Positions 6,721-7,159 of a stretch of 7,159 nt of DNA are shown one piece after another. A model generated the notes under the pieces. It saw nothing but the letters and a program-made list of their open reading frames with translations. It did not search any database and was not told the DNA's origin. The position numbers and the translations under genes were made by a program. Numbering within the stretch: position 1 is the first letter of the stretch; every line of letters begins with the position of its first letter. Origin of the DNA: Deltaproteobacteria bacterium (GTDB lineage Bacteria; Myxococcota; Polyangia; Polyangiales; B10-G4); assembly GCA_019312705.1 (NCBI GenBank), contig JAFDCW010000214.1, positions 1-7,159 on the forward strand, written 5' to 3'.

Positions 6721-7159
6721 GGCGCCCGTGAGCGCTGAACCACCATTCGTCCTGATCGTGAACCCCCGGGCCGCCGCGGGGCGAGCGGCGGCTCGGATCC
6801 CCGAAGTCGAGGCAGTCCTCCGGTCCGCCGGTGCCAATTTCGTGACCCAGCGTACCCAAGGGCCCCGGGACGCCACCCGACTGGTCCGGGAGGCCCTGGC
6901 GGCGGGGGCTCCGGGGGTCGCGGTGGTCGGCGGGGACGGCACCTTCAGCGAAGCTGTTAACGGCTTCTTCGAAGAGGACGGGACGCGGATCGAAACCGAT
7001 GCCTGGCTCGGGCCCCTCCCCTGCGGGACCGGCGGCGACTTCAGCCGCACCCTCGAAGTTCCCGGCGACATGGGCCGGGCCGCCGCGCAGTTACTGAAGA
7101 CCGAGCCCCGGGCCGTCGACTGCGGGTGGCTCACCTACTGCGACCACGAAGGCGCCCCG
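6719..7159 (+). CDS. Diacylglycerol/sphingosine-type lipid kinase, N-terminal part, partial
   Basis: The gene runs off the right edge after 147 codons; family members are usually about 290-330 residues. The DAGK catalytic domain (PF00781 family) phosphorylates a lipid hydroxyl with ATP. Seen: FVLIVNPRAAAGRA (about 10-23), the nucleotide-binding VAVVGGDGTFSEAVNG (GGDGT at 71-75), and LPCGTGGDFSRTL (about 100-112), where the usual GTGND is GTGGD. The C-terminal beta domain is missing. Whether the substrate is diacylglycerol, another lipid, or an isoprenoid-like molecule cannot be told, so no gene symbol is given. Two starts are possible in one frame: ATG 6719 (GAGG at 6711-6714, short spacing) and GTG 6728, which would fit leaderless initiation from TATCAT. 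The protein is nearly the same either way. The gene diverges from sdhC across a very short spacer. Confidence 0.9.
   Translation, partial: MAPVSAEPPFVLIVNPRAAAGRAAARIPEVEAVLRSAGANFVTQRTQGPRDATRLVREALAAGAPGVAVVGGDGTFSEAVNGFFEEDGTRIETDAWLGPLPCGTGGDFSRTLEVPGDMGRAAAQLLKTEPRAVDCGWLTYCDHEGAP

Noticed and set aside
6671..6859. N-terminal extension of sdhC into the lipid kinase gene
   Set aside because: The added residues show no resemblance to the family and would re-read the opposite strand of the kinase coding region; RMHSFTGVFPL near GTG 6670 is the normal start.

Overview
The window is GC-rich, densely coded bacterial chromosome with ordinary cellular genes. I see no phage, transposon, CRISPR or toxin/defence genes. 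A murA-hisG pair, a di-heme cytochrome b558-type SdhC, a lipoprotein-like gene, small membrane proteins, and frequent GTG/TTG starts with stop/start overlaps suggest a deltaproteobacterial lineage in the broad sense, most likely Myxococcota. This is inference, because no rRNA or other phylogenetic marker was read.

Layout. The left edge holds the N-terminal part of a leucyl aminopeptidase (minus strand, running off the edge). A 254-nt divergent spacer carries three copies of a 10-bp motif, two of them forming a perfect 11-bp inverted repeat. Three plus-strand genes follow: an unassigned 81-residue protein, an exported ComEA-like helix-hairpin-helix protein, and a GNAT acetyltransferase that may be translated from a leaderless mRNA. 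The GNAT gene converges on a long minus-strand cluster. In transcription order that cluster is sdhC, an ABC-2 type permease, a TPR-like membrane protein, a 63-nt gap with a GC hairpin, murA, hisG, and a lipoprotein-like gene. Most junctions overlap or nearly touch: 4 bp, 4 bp, 63-nt gap, 8 bp, 2-nt gap. Divergent from sdhC, a diacylglycerol-type lipid kinase begins and runs off the right edge.

How the genes relate. MurA makes the first committed peptidoglycan precursor and HisG starts histidine synthesis; their coupling is positional rather than metabolic. The permease and TPR-like protein look like parts of one membrane transporter whose ATPase is not in this window. SdhC is the heme-carrying membrane anchor of succinate dehydrogenase or fumarate reductase, but the flavoprotein and iron-sulfur subunits are not next to it.

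I did not find a convincing new multi-gene system. The items most worth a second look are the repeat array in the left spacer, a shared GGTAT-N7-CCCGTG arrangement at two starts that suggests leaderless initiation, and sdhC fused by overlap to a transporter operon instead of to sdhA/sdhB.
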